Assembly (NCBI RefSeq): GCF_013488225.1 | Contig: NZ_CP041241.1 | Location: forward strand, 1,798,001-1,862,000 | DNA from: Sinorhizobium mexicanum | GTDB lineage: Bacteria > Pseudomonadota > Alphaproteobacteria > Rhizobiales > Rhizobiaceae | Length of the DNA: 64,000 nt | Reading direction: 5' to 3' | Shown here: positions 29,484 through 38,448 of the stretch, in pieces | Numbering within the stretch: position 1 is the stretch's first letter | Layout: each line of letters begins with the position of its first letter | Program-made: the position numbers and the translations under genes | Notes under the pieces: model-generated | The model's input: the letters and a program-made list of their open reading frames with translations, nothing else | Told to the model about the DNA's origin: nothing | Database searches by the model: none

Positions 29484-30166
29484 GCGAGAAGACCATCATA
29501 GCCCCTTCGGTTCTGTCGGCCGATTTTGCAAGACTCGGCGAAGAGGTCGAGACCGTCTGCCGGGCGGGTGCCGACTGGATCCACCTTGACGTGATGGACG
29601 GCCATTTCGTGCCAAACATCACCTTCGGCCCGCCGGTCGTCAAAGCGATCCGGAGCCGAACGGACAAGGTGTTCGACTGCCACCTGATGATCGCGCCGGC
29701 CGACCCGTTTCTTGGTGCCTTCGCCGATGCGGGCTCTGACATCATCACCGTGCATGCGGAAGCAACCACCCACCTCGACCGGTCGCTGCAGGCGATCCGC
29801 GACCTCGGCTGCAAGGCCGGCGTGTCGCTCAATCCCTCGACGCCGGAGAGCGTTGTCGAATACGTGCTGGACCGGCTCGACCTCATCCTCCTGATGACGG
29901 TCAATCCAGGTTTCGGCGGCCAAGCCTTTATTCCATCCGTCGTCGAGAAGGTGCGACGCGTGAAGTCCATGATCGGCAGCCGTCCGATCCACATCGAGAT
30001 CGACGGCGGCGTTACGCCGGAAACGGCGCCGCTCGTTGCCGCAGCCGGCGCGGACGTGCTGGTCGCCGGCTCGGCGGTGTTCAAGGGCGGCAGCGAGGAG
30101 GCCTACGCGAGAAACATCGCGGCGATCCGCGCGGCCTCCGACGGCGCCATGAAGAAAGCTGCGTGA
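29480..30166 (+). CDS. cbbE: Ribulose-phosphate 3-epimerase (CbbE)
   Basis: A 228-residue TIM-barrel epimerase interconverting ribulose- and xylulose-5-phosphate. [13 protein letters not shown], the metal/catalytic stretch [32 protein letters not shown] and [11 protein letters not shown] are all present. It overlaps cbbX by 4 bp and so belongs to the cbb operon. Confidence 0.95.
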   Translation: MSEKTIIAPSVLSADFARLGEEVETVCRAGADWIHLDVMDGHFVPNITFGPPVVKAIRSRTDKVFDCHLMIAPADPFLGAFADAGSDIITVHAEATTHLDRSLQAIRDLGCKAGVSLNPSTPESVVEYVLDRLDLILLMTVNPGFGGQAFIPSVVEKVRRVKSMIGSRPIHIEIDGGVTPETAPLVAAAGADVLVAGSAVFKGGSEEAYARNIAAIRAASDGAMKKAA

Positions 30167-30169
30167 GCC

Positions 30170-30736
30170 ATGGCCGCCGCCCCTCCCGTCTGTGACTTCG
30201 GCTGGCCGGCGGTCGACGCGAGACTCCCCGGCGTCGACGGTCTCGCCTGCTCCATATTCGATCAGGCCGGGCCGAAGGGGCTGGTCGTGGCCTTCATCTG
30301 CAATCACTGCCCCTATGTCAAAGCGGTCATCGCGCGGATCGTTCGGGACGCGATCGGCCTGAAAGCTCACGGCATCGGCTTCGTGGCGATCAGCGCCAAT
30401 GATGCAGAGGCCTATCCGCAGGACTCGTTCGACAACATGAAGCGTTTCGCTTCGCAAAACGCCCTGCCCTTTCCCTATCTCTACGACGAGGACCAGTCCG
30501 TCGCCAAAGCCTATGGCGCCGTCTGCACGCCCGACTTCTTCGGCTTCAACAAGGACATGAAGCTGCAATATCGCGGGCGACTGGACGCCTCGCGCAAGGA
30601 GATCGGCCCTGCCGACCTGAGGCGCGACCTTTACGAGGCCATGGTCATGGTCGCATTGTTTGGCAAAGGCCCGTCGGAACAACAGCCTTCCATAGGCTGT
30701 GCCATAAAATGGAAAGCATCGGCCTGCCAGGCCTGA
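30170..30736 (+). CDS. Thioredoxin-fold redoxin at the end of the cbb operon
   Basis: A 188-residue AhpC/TSA-type thioredoxin-fold protein. ICNHCPYVKAV (near residue 43) carries the reactive cysteine position of the family; the C-terminal PSIGCAIKWK is typical of this NHCPYVK subgroup. No signal peptide is seen, so it is probably cytosolic. It starts three bases after the rpe stop and is followed by a strong hairpin, so it is the last gene of the cbb transcript. A link to redox control or peroxide protection of the Calvin cycle is an inference. Confidence 0.82.
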   Translation: MAAAPPVCDFGWPAVDARLPGVDGLACSIFDQAGPKGLVVAFICNHCPYVKAVIARIVRDAIGLKAHGIGFVAISANDAEAYPQDSFDNMKRFASQNALPFPYLYDEDQSVAKAYGAVCTPDFFGFNKDMKLQYRGRLDASRKEIGPADLRRDLYEAMVMVALFGKGPSEQQPSIGCAIKWKASACQA

Positions 30737-30770
30737 ATCAGTTGCCGTTCTTTCGCCGGCGGATTACTCA

Positions 30771-30798
30771 CCCCCTCTGCCCGGCAGGGCAGAGGGGG
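30771..30798. terminator. Strong hairpin after the cbb operon
   Basis: CCCCCTCTGCCC (30771-30782) and GGGCAGAGGGGG (30787-30798) form a perfect 12-bp stem with a 4-nt loop, 34 bp after the redoxin stop. No clear T-run follows, so it may end transcription with a factor or act as a bidirectional barrier between the cbb operon and the convergent gfa gene. Confidence 0.65.
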
Positions 30799-30823
30799 TA
30801 TCAAAGGCTGGGCGCTGGTCGTA

Positions 30824-30898
30824 AACGCCTCAGTCCCCGCCCGTTGGGGGCGCCTCCTGGAGGGAGGCAAACGGGCGGGGTCCGAGGGAGGAGGCGTT
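30824..30898. repeat. Nested palindrome between cbb and gfa
   Basis: Three nested stems: AACGCCTC/GAGGCGTT (30824-30831, 30891-30898), CCCCGCCCGTT/AACGGGCGGGG (30835-30845, 30870-30880) and GCCTCC/GGAGGC (30852-30857, 30863-30868). It differs from repeat families A and B. It is probably a mobile palindromic element or a second terminator, for gfa on the other strand. Confidence 0.6.
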
Positions 30899-30908
30899 CA
30901 GCTCTTTG

Positions 30909-31478
30909 TCAGGCCGGCAGTGCGCCGGTCTGTTTGGCGATATGCGTCGCGATTGCATCCATGAGGGCTGGAGACAAGCAATCGTAGGGTTGCAGGCCGA
31001 GCTCCGTCAGGCGGGCGCGTATTTCCGGCATCCGGTCGGGGCTGACGCCGCTTTCGATCACGGAAGATACGAAGGCCGCAAACTCCGGCGGCGACCAGCC
31101 TGTCTCGTCGCTGAGTTCGGTATGCACGAAGTCCAGGCCATAGAAGGGATGTTTGGTGTTCTCGATCCGGCCATACATGTGCGTTCCGCAATCCTTGCAG
31201 GCGTAACGCTGGATAGTCGCGCTTGGATCGACGATCTGCAGTTTTTCCGAACCTGATGTGACATTCACCTTGTCACGGCTGACGACTGCGATCTGCGCAA
31301 AGGTGGCGCCGTCCGGTTTCCAACATTTCGTGCAGCCACAGGCATGGTTGTGCGCCGTCTGCGAGCCAATCCTGACTGTCACCGGATTGGTCGCGCATTT
31401 GCATTTCAGCGTGCCGCCCTGAAAGTCCGAACTGGCCGGCGGAAAGCCGTTGTCGATGGACGGATGCAGCTTAAGCAT
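30909..31478 (-). CDS. gfa: S-(hydroxymethyl)glutathione synthase (Gfa)
   Basis: A 189-residue zinc protein of the glutathione-dependent formaldehyde-activating family, which helps formaldehyde combine with glutathione. Metal-ligand cysteine groups CKC, CGCTKC and CKDCG follow in family order, with [16 protein letters not shown] toward the C-terminus. The start at 31478 has GAGGAGGAAC upstream; the frame upstream is open but gives no family match. It feeds the dehydrogenase at 41735 and the hydrolase at 40896. Some members of the family are glutathione-binding without catalysis. Confidence 0.9.
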   Translation of the reverse strand: MLKLHPSIDNGFPPASSDFQGGTLKCKCATNPVTVRIGSQTAHNHACGCTKCWKPDGATFAQIAVVSRDKVNVTSGSEKLQIVDPSATIQRYACKDCGTHMYGRIENTKHPFYGLDFVHTELSDETGWSPPEFAAFVSSVIESGVSPDRMPEIRARLTELGLQPYDCLSPALMDAIATHIAKQTGALPA

Positions 31479-31657
31479 TTGTTCCTCCTCTCTCTTGAAC
31501 ACCTTCAGGTCCTTCCCGAGAAAGCAGGATCGACGCAAATGCCGCTGGCGGCAACATAGCGGAAAGTGGCGGTTTTCGGCTCTAACCTTTGGGCTCAAGC
31601 CATCCGTTGGCTTCGCTCACCCAGCGCGATCCGTGGCTTTGGCCGACATGGCTGACG

Positions 31658-32305
31658 TCAAGCCCGGTCATGATGCACCTCCCTTGAGAGCAAGGCCGAT
31701 TCTGTCGCCTGGTCGCTCGCAATCGTCGCCGGTCTCCCGGCAAGGCGCAGGGACCGCCGGGCCAGCCGCTGCGCCTCGATGTCCGAATGGGTCACGAGAA
31801 TGACGGCGCGGCCGCTTTCCGCGATCAGCATTTCGGTAAGGGCCAACATTTCCTCTACGGTTCTCGGATCGAGCGACACATAGGGCTCGTCCATCACGAG
31901 AAGGTCGGGCCGCCCGGCAAAGGCGCGCGCCAGCGCCAGCCGCCGCTGCTGGCCGAGCGACAGCTGGCCGGGAAAGAGCCCGGCCTTGTCGACGATGCCG
32001 GTCCGCTCCAGTGCCGAAAGCGCCGCTTGCGTCCCGAGTTCCGGATGCACCAGGGTCAGGTTCTCAACGACGCTGCGCCACGGCAGGAGAACGGGTTCCT
32101 GGAACACCATGGCGATCTTGTCAGGGCGGGTGATCTCGCCCTCGAAAGCGGGATCGATGCCGGCGATCAACCTCAGCAGTGTCGATTTGCCTATCCCCGA
32201 TGCGCCGAGGATCGCGATGGTCTCGCCGACTTCCATCTCAAAACGGATGTCGCGCAGGATCTCCTCCCCGCCGAAAGCCTTTCGTCGGACATCGATCCTG
32301 ATCAT
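31658..32305 (-). CDS. ABC transporter ATP-binding protein, xox-associated
   Basis: A 215-residue nitrate/sulfonate-type ATPase. Walker A GASGIGKST, signature LSLGQQRRLALARA, Walker B LLVMDEPYVSLD and switch His in LVTHSD are present. The signature has Leu-Gly in place of the usual Gly-Gly. It overlaps the permease gene by 4 bp (ATGA) and forms one transporter with it and the binding protein at 33056-34027. The set lies in the xox region, where ABC genes tied to PQQ-dependent dehydrogenases are common. Its substrate is unknown. Confidence 0.85.
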   Translation of the reverse strand: MIRIDVRRKAFGGEEILRDIRFEMEVGETIAILGASGIGKSTLLRLIAGIDPAFEGEITRPDKIAMVFQEPVLLPWRSVVENLTLVHPELGTQAALSALERTGIVDKAGLFPGQLSLGQQRRLALARAFAGRPDLLVMDEPYVSLDPRTVEEMLALTEMLIAESGRAVILVTHSDIEAQRLARRSLRLAGRPATIASDQATESALLSREVHHDRA

Positions 32306-33081
32306 GCCGTCCTCCAGCGCCGGACCCGGCGTTCGGACGGCTGCAGGATCAGCGCCTCGACCAGCAGCATCACGCCGATGAAGGACAGCGCGTAGACCAG
32401 CACCATCGCCACATCGAAAAGCTGAAAATAGAAATGGATCTGAAAGCCAATGCCGCTGGAGCGGCCGAGAAACTCGACCACCAGCACGATCTTCCAAATC
32501 ACCGCGATGCCGGAGCGGGCAGCGCCGGCGATGAACGGCGCAAGCTGCGGCATGACCACATGGCGCAGCCTTGCCAGCGGCCGCATGCGATAGACCTTGG
32601 CCATCGCGTCGAGATTCGAGTCGAGTGCCCGCGCCCCCTCGCGCAGGATCGTGGCGACATTCGGAATCTTGTTGAGCACGACGGCAATGATCGCCGCGGT
32701 CTCGTTGAGCCCGATCCAGAGATAGCACAGCACGATGAGCACGAGGGCCGGCAGGTTGAGGAAGACGACAAGCCACGGATCGAGCCATTGGTCGACAGCG
32801 GGAACGCGCCCCATCAGGTAGCCGAGTGCTGCGCCAATGGCCATCGCCGGCACAAAGGCGCAGACCACGCGCCACAACGTCATGCCGAGGTGATAGGGCA
32901 AAGCGCCGGAAGCAACGGCTTCGGTAAAGGGTGTCCACAGTGCTAAGGGCCGAGGCAGGACGGATGCATCCGCCGTCAGTTCGGCCGCCACGATCCAGAG
33001 CAGCAGAAGCAGCCCGAGCGAAAATGCGCGCACCAGCGCAGGATGTTGCAGCGTCTTACTCAAGGCGCAGGAACAGTCCAT
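32302..33081 (-). CDS. ABC transporter permease, xox-associated
   Basis: A 259-residue permease of the nitrate/taurine/sulfonate (SsuC/TauC) type. It has about six hydrophobic spans and the ATPase-docking loop around REGARALDSNLDAMAKVYRM. The start could be ATG 33081, which overlaps the binding-protein gene by 26 bp, or a TTG at 33063; neither has a strong ribosome-binding site, so coupled translation is likely. Confidence 0.85.
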   Translation of the reverse strand: MDCSCALSKTLQHPALVRAFSLGLLLLLWIVAAELTADASVLPRPLALWTPFTEAVASGALPYHLGMTLWRVVCAFVPAMAIGAALGYLMGRVPAVDQWLDPWLVVFLNLPALVLIVLCYLWIGLNETAAIIAVVLNKIPNVATILREGARALDSNLDAMAKVYRMRPLARLRHVVMPQLAPFIAGAARSGIAVIWKIVLVVEFLGRSSGIGFQIHFYFQLFDVAMVLVYALSFIGVMLLVEALILQPSERRVRRWRTA

Positions 33082-34027
33082 TCGGCAGGCTTGTTGCCTT
33101 GCCTACGAGCTCCGCTCCGCCGAGGTCCGCCATCAGCCGCAAGAACCGGTCGGCGGCCGCCTCGTCGATCGGCTTGCCACTCGGGATTCCGGCGCGATAG
33201 CCGTCGCGCAACGCAATGAATTCGGCGTCGTCTCCGGCATTCATCTGGTCTCGCAAATCGTCCCACACAGCGTCGTCGCCGCGCAGCAGGTCCTTGGCCG
33301 CGCGCGATGCGCCGTGAAGCCCTTTCACAATGTCTGGATGGGCGGCCACATACTCGCCCTTCAACACGTAGCCGAGCAGCGGCGTGTCGGGATCAAGCTT
33401 GAGCGCCGCTGCGGCATCGGCGACGGAGATCACCTCCCGCATGCCCTTGGCCTTCATCTTCGCCAGGAAGTGCCAGAAATTGATTGTTCCCGCGGTCTCG
33501 TCGGAAAAAGCCGACTTGAAGATCAGCGGCGGCGCTCCGAACACCTGCTCGGTCTCAGTGGCGAGATCCATGCCATGTTGCTGCTTGGCATAGGCGCGCA
33601 GAATCAGCCAGCTCTTGTCGAGCGGCCCGCCGGCAATGCCGATCTTCTTGCCGGCGAGATCCGGCAGCGCCTCGATGCCGCTGTCCTCCTTGACCACCAG
33701 CCCGCCGACCGCCCGCGAATAGGGGATGAAAACGTAGTCCTTGCCGGCGGCACGCTGGTTGGCAACCCATATCCAGTCGGCCACCATGGTGTCCGCCTCA
33801 CCGCCCTCGAAGGCCACGCGTGTCGCCCCGTTGTCCGCATAGTCCTGGACCTTGAGCTCGAAGCCATTCTTGCGGTCGAGCTCATGGGTCTTGATGGTGG
33901 AAATCTCCCAGTTCACGGTACCGGACGCCAGCATCGCTGCCCGCAATTGCGGCAGATCCTCTGCTACGGCAGCAGCCGGCGCGATCGCAAAAAGGCACGC
34001 GGCCAGAACTCGTTTCAAAACGTTCAT
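33056..34027 (-). CDS. ABC transporter substrate-binding protein, xox-associated
   Basis: A 323-residue NrtA/TauA-like periplasmic binding protein. The signal peptide is MNVLKRVLAACLFAIAPAAA followed by VAED. It has the family pattern INFWHFLAKMKAKGMREVIS late in the protein and DLAGKKIGIAGGPLDKSW mid-way. The start at 34027 has GGGGAGGAAC upstream; the open frame to 34150 is not used. Candidate ligands range from an organic acid or sulfonate to a metal complex; nothing in the sequence decides. Confidence 0.86.
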   Translation of the reverse strand: MNVLKRVLAACLFAIAPAAAVAEDLPQLRAAMLASGTVNWEISTIKTHELDRKNGFELKVQDYADNGATRVAFEGGEADTMVADWIWVANQRAAGKDYVFIPYSRAVGGLVVKEDSGIEALPDLAGKKIGIAGGPLDKSWLILRAYAKQQHGMDLATETEQVFGAPPLIFKSAFSDETAGTINFWHFLAKMKAKGMREVISVADAAAALKLDPDTPLLGYVLKGEYVAAHPDIVKGLHGASRAAKDLLRGDDAVWDDLRDQMNAGDDAEFIALRDGYRAGIPSGKPIDEAAADRFLRLMADLGGAELVGKATSLPNGLFLRLE

Positions 34028-34122
34028 TGGTTCCTCCCCGAACCTGTCACCTCGGCTCGCTGCGTTCTTCTCGTGCAGCCGGCTCACTGAATGGCATACG
34101 CACCTTCTGGCTGTTGCTGTGC

Positions 34123-35097
34123 TCAATTCGGGGCGACCACGACCCCCCAAGGCTGCTCGCCGACTTGAACCGAACGGATCACCGTTTCCTCCTTGACGTC
34201 GATGATGCTGACATCGTTGGAGTTGCCATTCGTGGTGACCAGGAATTCCTCCCCCGGCGTGAATGCCATCTGCCAGACGCGCTGCCCGACAAGCAGGTAA
34301 TCGAGAACTTCATCCCGCGCCGCGTCAATCACCGCAACCCGGTTGGCCGGGCCGAGCGCCACGAAAACGCGGGAACCATCCTTGGTCGCCTTGACGCCTA
34401 CCGGCTGCAACCATTCCGGCAGAATGCCCGGCACCGCAAAGCCGATCTTCTTGGCGATCGCCGGCTCGGGTGCCGTCAGGTCGATCACCGAAACGGTGCC
34501 GCCGATTTCAGAGCTGACGTAGAGTTTCTTGCCGTCGGCCGTAAATTCGGCAAAGCGCGGACGCTGGTCCACCCGCACGTTGTGCATGATCTCGTAAGTG
34601 GAGGCATCGATGAAATGCGCCATATTGGTGGTTTCGGAGGTATTGATGATGGTCTTCGCATCCGGGCTGACAGCAACGCCTTCCGGCTCGACGCCGACGG
34701 GTATTTCGGCCAGCACCTGACGCGTCTTGACGTCGACGACGGTCACAAGATTGTCGTCCTCATTGGCGACGTAAAGCGGATTGCCCGAGGGATCGAGAAC
34801 GAAGAGTTCCGGATCGGCGCCCGACGGCAGCGTATGCAGCTCCTTGTAGGTTTCGGGATCGAAAACCCGGACGGTGTCATCGTCCGAAGCGCAGACATAG
34901 AGCTCCTTGCCATCCGGGCTAATCGTGATGCCACGCGGCCTGTTGCCGGCCGGGAAAGTGGCGATCACCTCCCAGCTTTGGCTGTCGAGCACGGTCACGT
35001 TATTGCTGCGTTCGTTGGTCACGAATACCTTGTTGGCCTCAGCGGGACCGGCAAACGTCAGAACGGCTGGCAGAAGCACCACTGCGGATCTCAGCAT
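34123..35097 (-). CDS. YVTN-type beta-propeller protein of PQQ-dependent catabolism clusters
   Basis: A 324-residue secreted beta-propeller. After a signal peptide (MLRSAVVLLPAVLTFAGPAEA) come repeated blades of the type VFVTNERSNNVTVLDSQSWE, about seven in all. It matches the propeller proteins that regularly accompany PQQ alcohol dehydrogenase genes. The start at 35097 has GGAGG upstream. It ends about 95 bp before the ABC binding-protein gene and directly follows the second binding-protein-like gene. Role unknown; a periplasmic scaffold or cofactor/metal-delivery part is a guess. Confidence 0.87.
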   Translation of the reverse strand: MLRSAVVLLPAVLTFAGPAEANKVFVTNERSNNVTVLDSQSWEVIATFPAGNRPRGITISPDGKELYVCASDDDTVRVFDPETYKELHTLPSGADPELFVLDPSGNPLYVANEDDNLVTVVDVKTRQVLAEIPVGVEPEGVAVSPDAKTIINTSETTNMAHFIDASTYEIMHNVRVDQRPRFAEFTADGKKLYVSSEIGGTVSVIDLTAPEPAIAKKIGFAVPGILPEWLQPVGVKATKDGSRVFVALGPANRVAVIDAARDEVLDYLLVGQRVWQMAFTPGEEFLVTTNGNSNDVSIIDVKEETVIRSVQVGEQPWGVVVAPN

Positions 35098-35098
35098 T

Positions 35099-36286
35099 CT
35101 ATCCTCCAAAGGCGTGACAAACGGTTTCGGGAGCATCCGTGCCCAGCGTGTCGAGCGGCGAAAGCTGGTGCAGGTAGCCATCCTGCGGCGAAACGGAAAC
35201 AGTCACCCGGCCGTCGGTCAAAAGGATCGGCTGGCGCAGCTGCCCGTTCCAGGGACGAAAGGTCAGCTTCTGGCCCTTGAACGCCGCCAATTCGAAATCC
35301 TCCGAAAGGGCATAGGCCCTGACGGACGCCGGATCGGTCTTGCCGGACTGTGTCACCGCTTCGCCGATCACGCGCATGGCAAGCCAGGCCTGGTAGTCCT
35401 CCTCGCGCATGCCGCGGCCGGCGAGCTTTTCGAAGCGGCGCTGGAACTGCGTCGCGCCCCAGGCTTCATGGGCAGCATGCCAGGACACCGGTCGAAGGCC
35501 CGCAGATCCTGCCACAGGCCTCGGGTTCCAGGAGTGATAGGGCAGGTAGGGTGCGAAGACGCCGGCCTCGTCGGCCGCGATGATCACGTCATAATCCTCG
35601 GCGTCCTGGGTGAATACGGGGATCTGTTTTTGCACCATCACGTGGCCGGTATCCGTGCGCCGGGCGCCGCCGGTGTCCACGAACTCGCGCTCCTCGACGA
35701 TCTCCGCCCCGAATTTGGCGGCCGATTTGCGATAGTTTTCTGCCAGAAGCTGGTCCTCGGGATGCGAGCCGTGGATCAAGAGGATGCGCGGCCATTTCTT
35801 CCACATGAGGAACTGAATAACGCCATCGCTGAGCATGGAGCGGCTCGGCGAGACATGCAGCACATTGGCGCGGCAGTCGGCGTCGCGCAGCGTCTCGTCA
35901 CGAGCGCCCGCATTCAAGAGCAGCACGTCGGGACCCGCCCTGTCGGATAGCGCCTTCACGGTATCGCCTTCGGCGATCACCGTGATCAGGCCGAAGCCTT
36001 CGGCTTTCAGCGCATCGAGCGCCGCCGCCGCCTTGTCCGGTGCGACCGCTTGCGTCTTCAGCGTGTAATCCGTGTCCGTGAAGGCGCCGGTCGTGCGATT
36101 GTCCTCATTGCCCAGCATGGCGCCGGCAAAACCGAGATCGGCAGGTCGCTCGTCAAGCCGCGAGATCGGCGGGCCGACCACGCGATCGATCCTGAGCACG
36201 GCGGCCTTCACCTCCATCGCCCGCAGAGGCAACGCGACGAGCATCGCGGCGCAAAAGACGGCAAGCGCAAGCCGTAGATCGGACAT
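35099..36286 (-). CDS. Periplasmic binding protein of the PQQ-dependent alcohol dehydrogenase system
   Basis: A 395-residue type 1 periplasmic-binding-fold protein (as in branched-chain amino-acid receptors) with a signal peptide (residues about 1-23). It has a conserved CRANVLHVSPSRSMLSDG stretch, LMWKKWPRILLIHGSHPEDQ and a C-terminal FRPWNGQLRQPILLTDGR end. Proteins of this kind are listed as ABC binding proteins tied to PQQ-dependent dehydrogenases. It is 1 bp from the propeller gene, so the two are co-expressed. No matching branched-chain-type permease is in the window, so it may not be a transport component at all. Confidence 0.84.
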   Translation of the reverse strand: MSDLRLALAVFCAAMLVALPLRAMEVKAAVLRIDRVVGPPISRLDERPADLGFAGAMLGNEDNRTTGAFTDTDYTLKTQAVAPDKAAAALDALKAEGFGLITVIAEGDTVKALSDRAGPDVLLLNAGARDETLRDADCRANVLHVSPSRSMLSDGVIQFLMWKKWPRILLIHGSHPEDQLLAENYRKSAAKFGAEIVEEREFVDTGGARRTDTGHVMVQKQIPVFTQDAEDYDVIIAADEAGVFAPYLPYHSWNPRPVAGSAGLRPVSWHAAHEAWGATQFQRRFEKLAGRGMREEDYQAWLAMRVIGEAVTQSGKTDPASVRAYALSEDFELAAFKGQKLTFRPWNGQLRQPILLTDGRVTVSVSPQDGYLHQLSPLDTLGTDAPETVCHAFGG

Positions 36287-36408
36287 TCCGGAACGACCTC
36301 CCAATCTTCCTGACACTTCCTTGGGAAGGAGATTAACAGCGCAGTTTTTGTTGCAGAACCGATACTTAAGGAGCGTAGTTTCGCAAAATGCCTATGCTAG
36401 GCTGAGCT

Positions 36409-36918
36409 ATGCAACGCACCCTGATAGCGCTGATCCTAGCCTTGCTGCCGACATTCGCCCTGGCCAGGATGGACAAACCGCTGATGCCGGGCGCCAAGGT
36501 GGCGTTCCTCGGGATGAGTTTCATCGATCTGTCGACGGAGGGCGCCTACAACGGCGTGCGCGCCGACGAAACGGCGCGGCTCAAGCTGTTGGAGGGGGCC
36601 GCGCGCGACCGTTTCGCGGCGGAAGGTTTCGTCATCGTCTCCACTGATCCCGTGGCGACCGATCTCGCCAACACGGTGGATCCCGCCAACTGCAACGGCT
36701 GCGACGTTGGCATGGCCGCCCGGCTCGGAGCGGACTATGTGCTGGTTGGCGAAGTGCGTAAAATATCCAACCTCATCCTGTCGATAAGCCTCGTGCTACG
36801 CGACGTGCGCTCGGGCGAGATGCTGCGCGGCCTTGCGGTCGACATCCGTTCGAACACCGACGACAGCTGGCTGCGCGGCCTTCGTTACATCCTGAAAAAC
36901 CACTTCTTCAAAACGTGA
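36409..36918 (+). CDS. Secreted DUF2380/DUF3280-like protein
   Basis: A 169-residue exported protein. The signal peptide is MQRTLIALILALLPTFALA; mature stretches GAKVAFLGMSFIDLSTEG, CNGCDVGMAARLGADYVLVGEV and IRSNTDDSWLRGLRYILKN resemble the DUF2380/DUF3280 group often found next to quinoprotein genes. The two cysteines (CNGC) are close together and could bind metal or form a disulfide. It is the only plus-strand gene between the propeller and xoxJ and diverges from the former. Function unknown. Confidence 0.75.
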   Translation: MQRTLIALILALLPTFALARMDKPLMPGAKVAFLGMSFIDLSTEGAYNGVRADETARLKLLEGAARDRFAAEGFVIVSTDPVATDLANTVDPANCNGCDVGMAARLGADYVLVGEVRKISNLILSISLVLRDVRSGEMLRGLAVDIRSNTDDSWLRGLRYILKNHFFKT

Positions 36919-36931
36919 GGGCGGCAGCCGT

Positions 36932-37031
36932 CTGCAGCGCCGCGCGTCGCGTCAGACGCGCAAAGGATGCTGCAGCACTTTGAATTGCTGCATGTTTTCG
37001 TCCTTAAGTCGTAGCCGGAAAAATGCAGTAG
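36932..37031. repeat. Palindromic intergenic repeat, family A, copy 2
   Basis: CTGCAGC (36932-36938) pairs with GCTGCAG (36969-36975), with the conserved tail CACTTTGAATTGCTGCATG and CTTAAGTCG. It fills the gap between two convergent genes. Confidence 0.75.
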
Positions 37032-37060
37032 GTCCGAGGAGCAGGCAAGCTGCGGACGGA

Positions 37061-37930
37061 TCATTGTGACGCCTTGAACGGCCCTGTCCCCATATCGTTC
37101 ACGAGCGGGACACCCGCCTCCGTGAGGATGGAGTTGATCTCGGATTGATTCCGGCGGATCAGGGAGTTCAGCTTGCGCTCCCAGACCTTCTCGCCTTGCC
37201 GCACGCCCATGGTGATGCGGTAGAAGAGCCTCGGCGGCGTCGGCTCGGACAGGAGCGGCGTTACCTTCAGGTCTGGATGACTCGCCTTGACCAAGGGCGC
37301 GCCGATCGGGCCCCAGAGGATTGCTGCGTCGATGGCGCCAGACTTCAGGTCGGCAAGCATGTCGTCGGCCGGGTCCTCGTAACGCCGATCGACCATCAGA
37401 TGGTACGGCTTCGCTTTGGGCAGCAGTCCGTTCCTCGCCATATGCGTCGCCGGCGGTGTTCCCGCGATGATGCCGATCCGCTTGTCCTTGAGCAGTGGAT
37501 CGGACAGCTTCGTGACGTCGGACAGCGGACCGCTCGAGGGGACGATCAGCACAAAGGCCGAGGTGTAATAGTGGTTGGTATTCAACACCAGTTCATCGCC
37601 CTGGGCGTAGCCAATGACCACGTCGCAGGCATTGGCCTGCAGGGTCTTGCGAACGAAGCCGGTGGCCATCGGAAACCATGTATAGTCCAATGGCAGCCCG
37701 AGCTTGGACGCCATCAACTCGGCAATCTTGTTCTCGTACCCTGCACCAGAGCGATCCGACATCGGCAGATTGGCCGGATCGGCACAGACACGGAAAGCTG
37801 TCTTCGATACCAGGTCCGAGGTCTGTGCCGCCGCCGGACCAGTACCCGCCACGACCAGGGTGAGAACGCTGGTTGCGGCGACGAGGCTAGTTACTGCCGA
37901 GGCACGATTTTTCAGCTTCCCGGATCGCAT
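37061..37930 (-). CDS. xoxJ: XoxJ, periplasmic binding-protein-like methanol dehydrogenase accessory
   Basis: A 289-residue exported protein of binding-protein fold. The hydrophobic export segment is at about residues 12-35 (TSLVAATSVLTLVVAG), then FRVCADPANLPMSDRSGAGYENKIAEL, the standard beginning of MoxJ/XoxJ proteins. The start at 37930 overlaps the 3' end of xoxG by 44 bp; longer starts are possible. It is thought to help activate or assemble the lanthanide methanol dehydrogenase. Confidence 0.9.
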   Translation of the reverse strand: MRSGKLKNRASAVTSLVAATSVLTLVVAGTGPAAAQTSDLVSKTAFRVCADPANLPMSDRSGAGYENKIAELMASKLGLPLDYTWFPMATGFVRKTLQANACDVVIGYAQGDELVLNTNHYYTSAFVLIVPSSGPLSDVTKLSDPLLKDKRIGIIAGTPPATHMARNGLLPKAKPYHLMVDRRYEDPADDMLADLKSGAIDAAILWGPIGAPLVKASHPDLKVTPLLSEPTPPRLFYRITMGVRQGEKVWERKLNSLIRRNQSEINSILTEAGVPLVNDMGTGPFKASQ

Positions 37931-38423
37931 CCGATTTCGCTTCCTTCTTGGCCGGGCGTCCCCGCGGCAAGGTGCCGGAGCCACGCGCTTTCAAATAGGT
38001 ATAGATGTCGTCGAGATAACACATGACGTTGGCGTTCTCGCCGAAGGCGGGCATCACCGAGTGCTCGGCCGTATTCACCTTCTTGCGTCCGTTCGTGACG
38101 ACTTCGAGGAAGGCGTAGTAGTCCAAGTTTATCGCGGAGTTCTTCAAGGCCGGTGCGTAGCTCGAGCCCTCGCCCTCCGGACCATGACAGACATGGCATT
38201 CGGAGTGATAGCGGCGGAAGCCCGAATAGGTCATCCAGTCGACCGTGCCATCCTTGGCGATATTGAAGGTCGGAACGTCGTCGGCGGTGTAATACCGCCC
38301 GTTCTCGCTGCGGACGGCGGTGATGTTGTCCTTGGGCGCCGATGCGTCTTCTGCACCTGCGGTGCCGGCAAAAAGCATCGACACGGAAAGGATCAACGGT
38401 ATGGCGGGTCTGATTCTGGTCAT
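37887..38423 (-). CDS. xoxG: Cytochrome c (XoxG), electron acceptor of XoxF
   Basis: A 178-residue periplasmic monoheme cytochrome. The signal peptide ends near residue 24 (AGTAGAED); the heme motif CHVCH is at Cys76, Cys79 and His80. A C-terminal Lys/Arg-rich tail (RGRPAKKEAKSDAIREAEK) is typical. The start has AAGGAC upstream. It lies between xoxF and xoxJ and is separated from xoxF by a strong hairpin. Confidence 0.93.
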   Translation of the reverse strand: MTRIRPAIPLILSVSMLFAGTAGAEDASAPKDNITAVRSENGRYYTADDVPTFNIAKDGTVDWMTYSGFRRYHSECHVCHGPEGEGSSYAPALKNSAINLDYYAFLEVVTNGRKKVNTAEHSVMPAFGENANVMCYLDDIYTYLKARGSGTLPRGRPAKKEAKSDAIREAEKSCLGSN

Positions 38424-38448
38424 CTTGCGTCCTTTTAGGCGGGGGACG

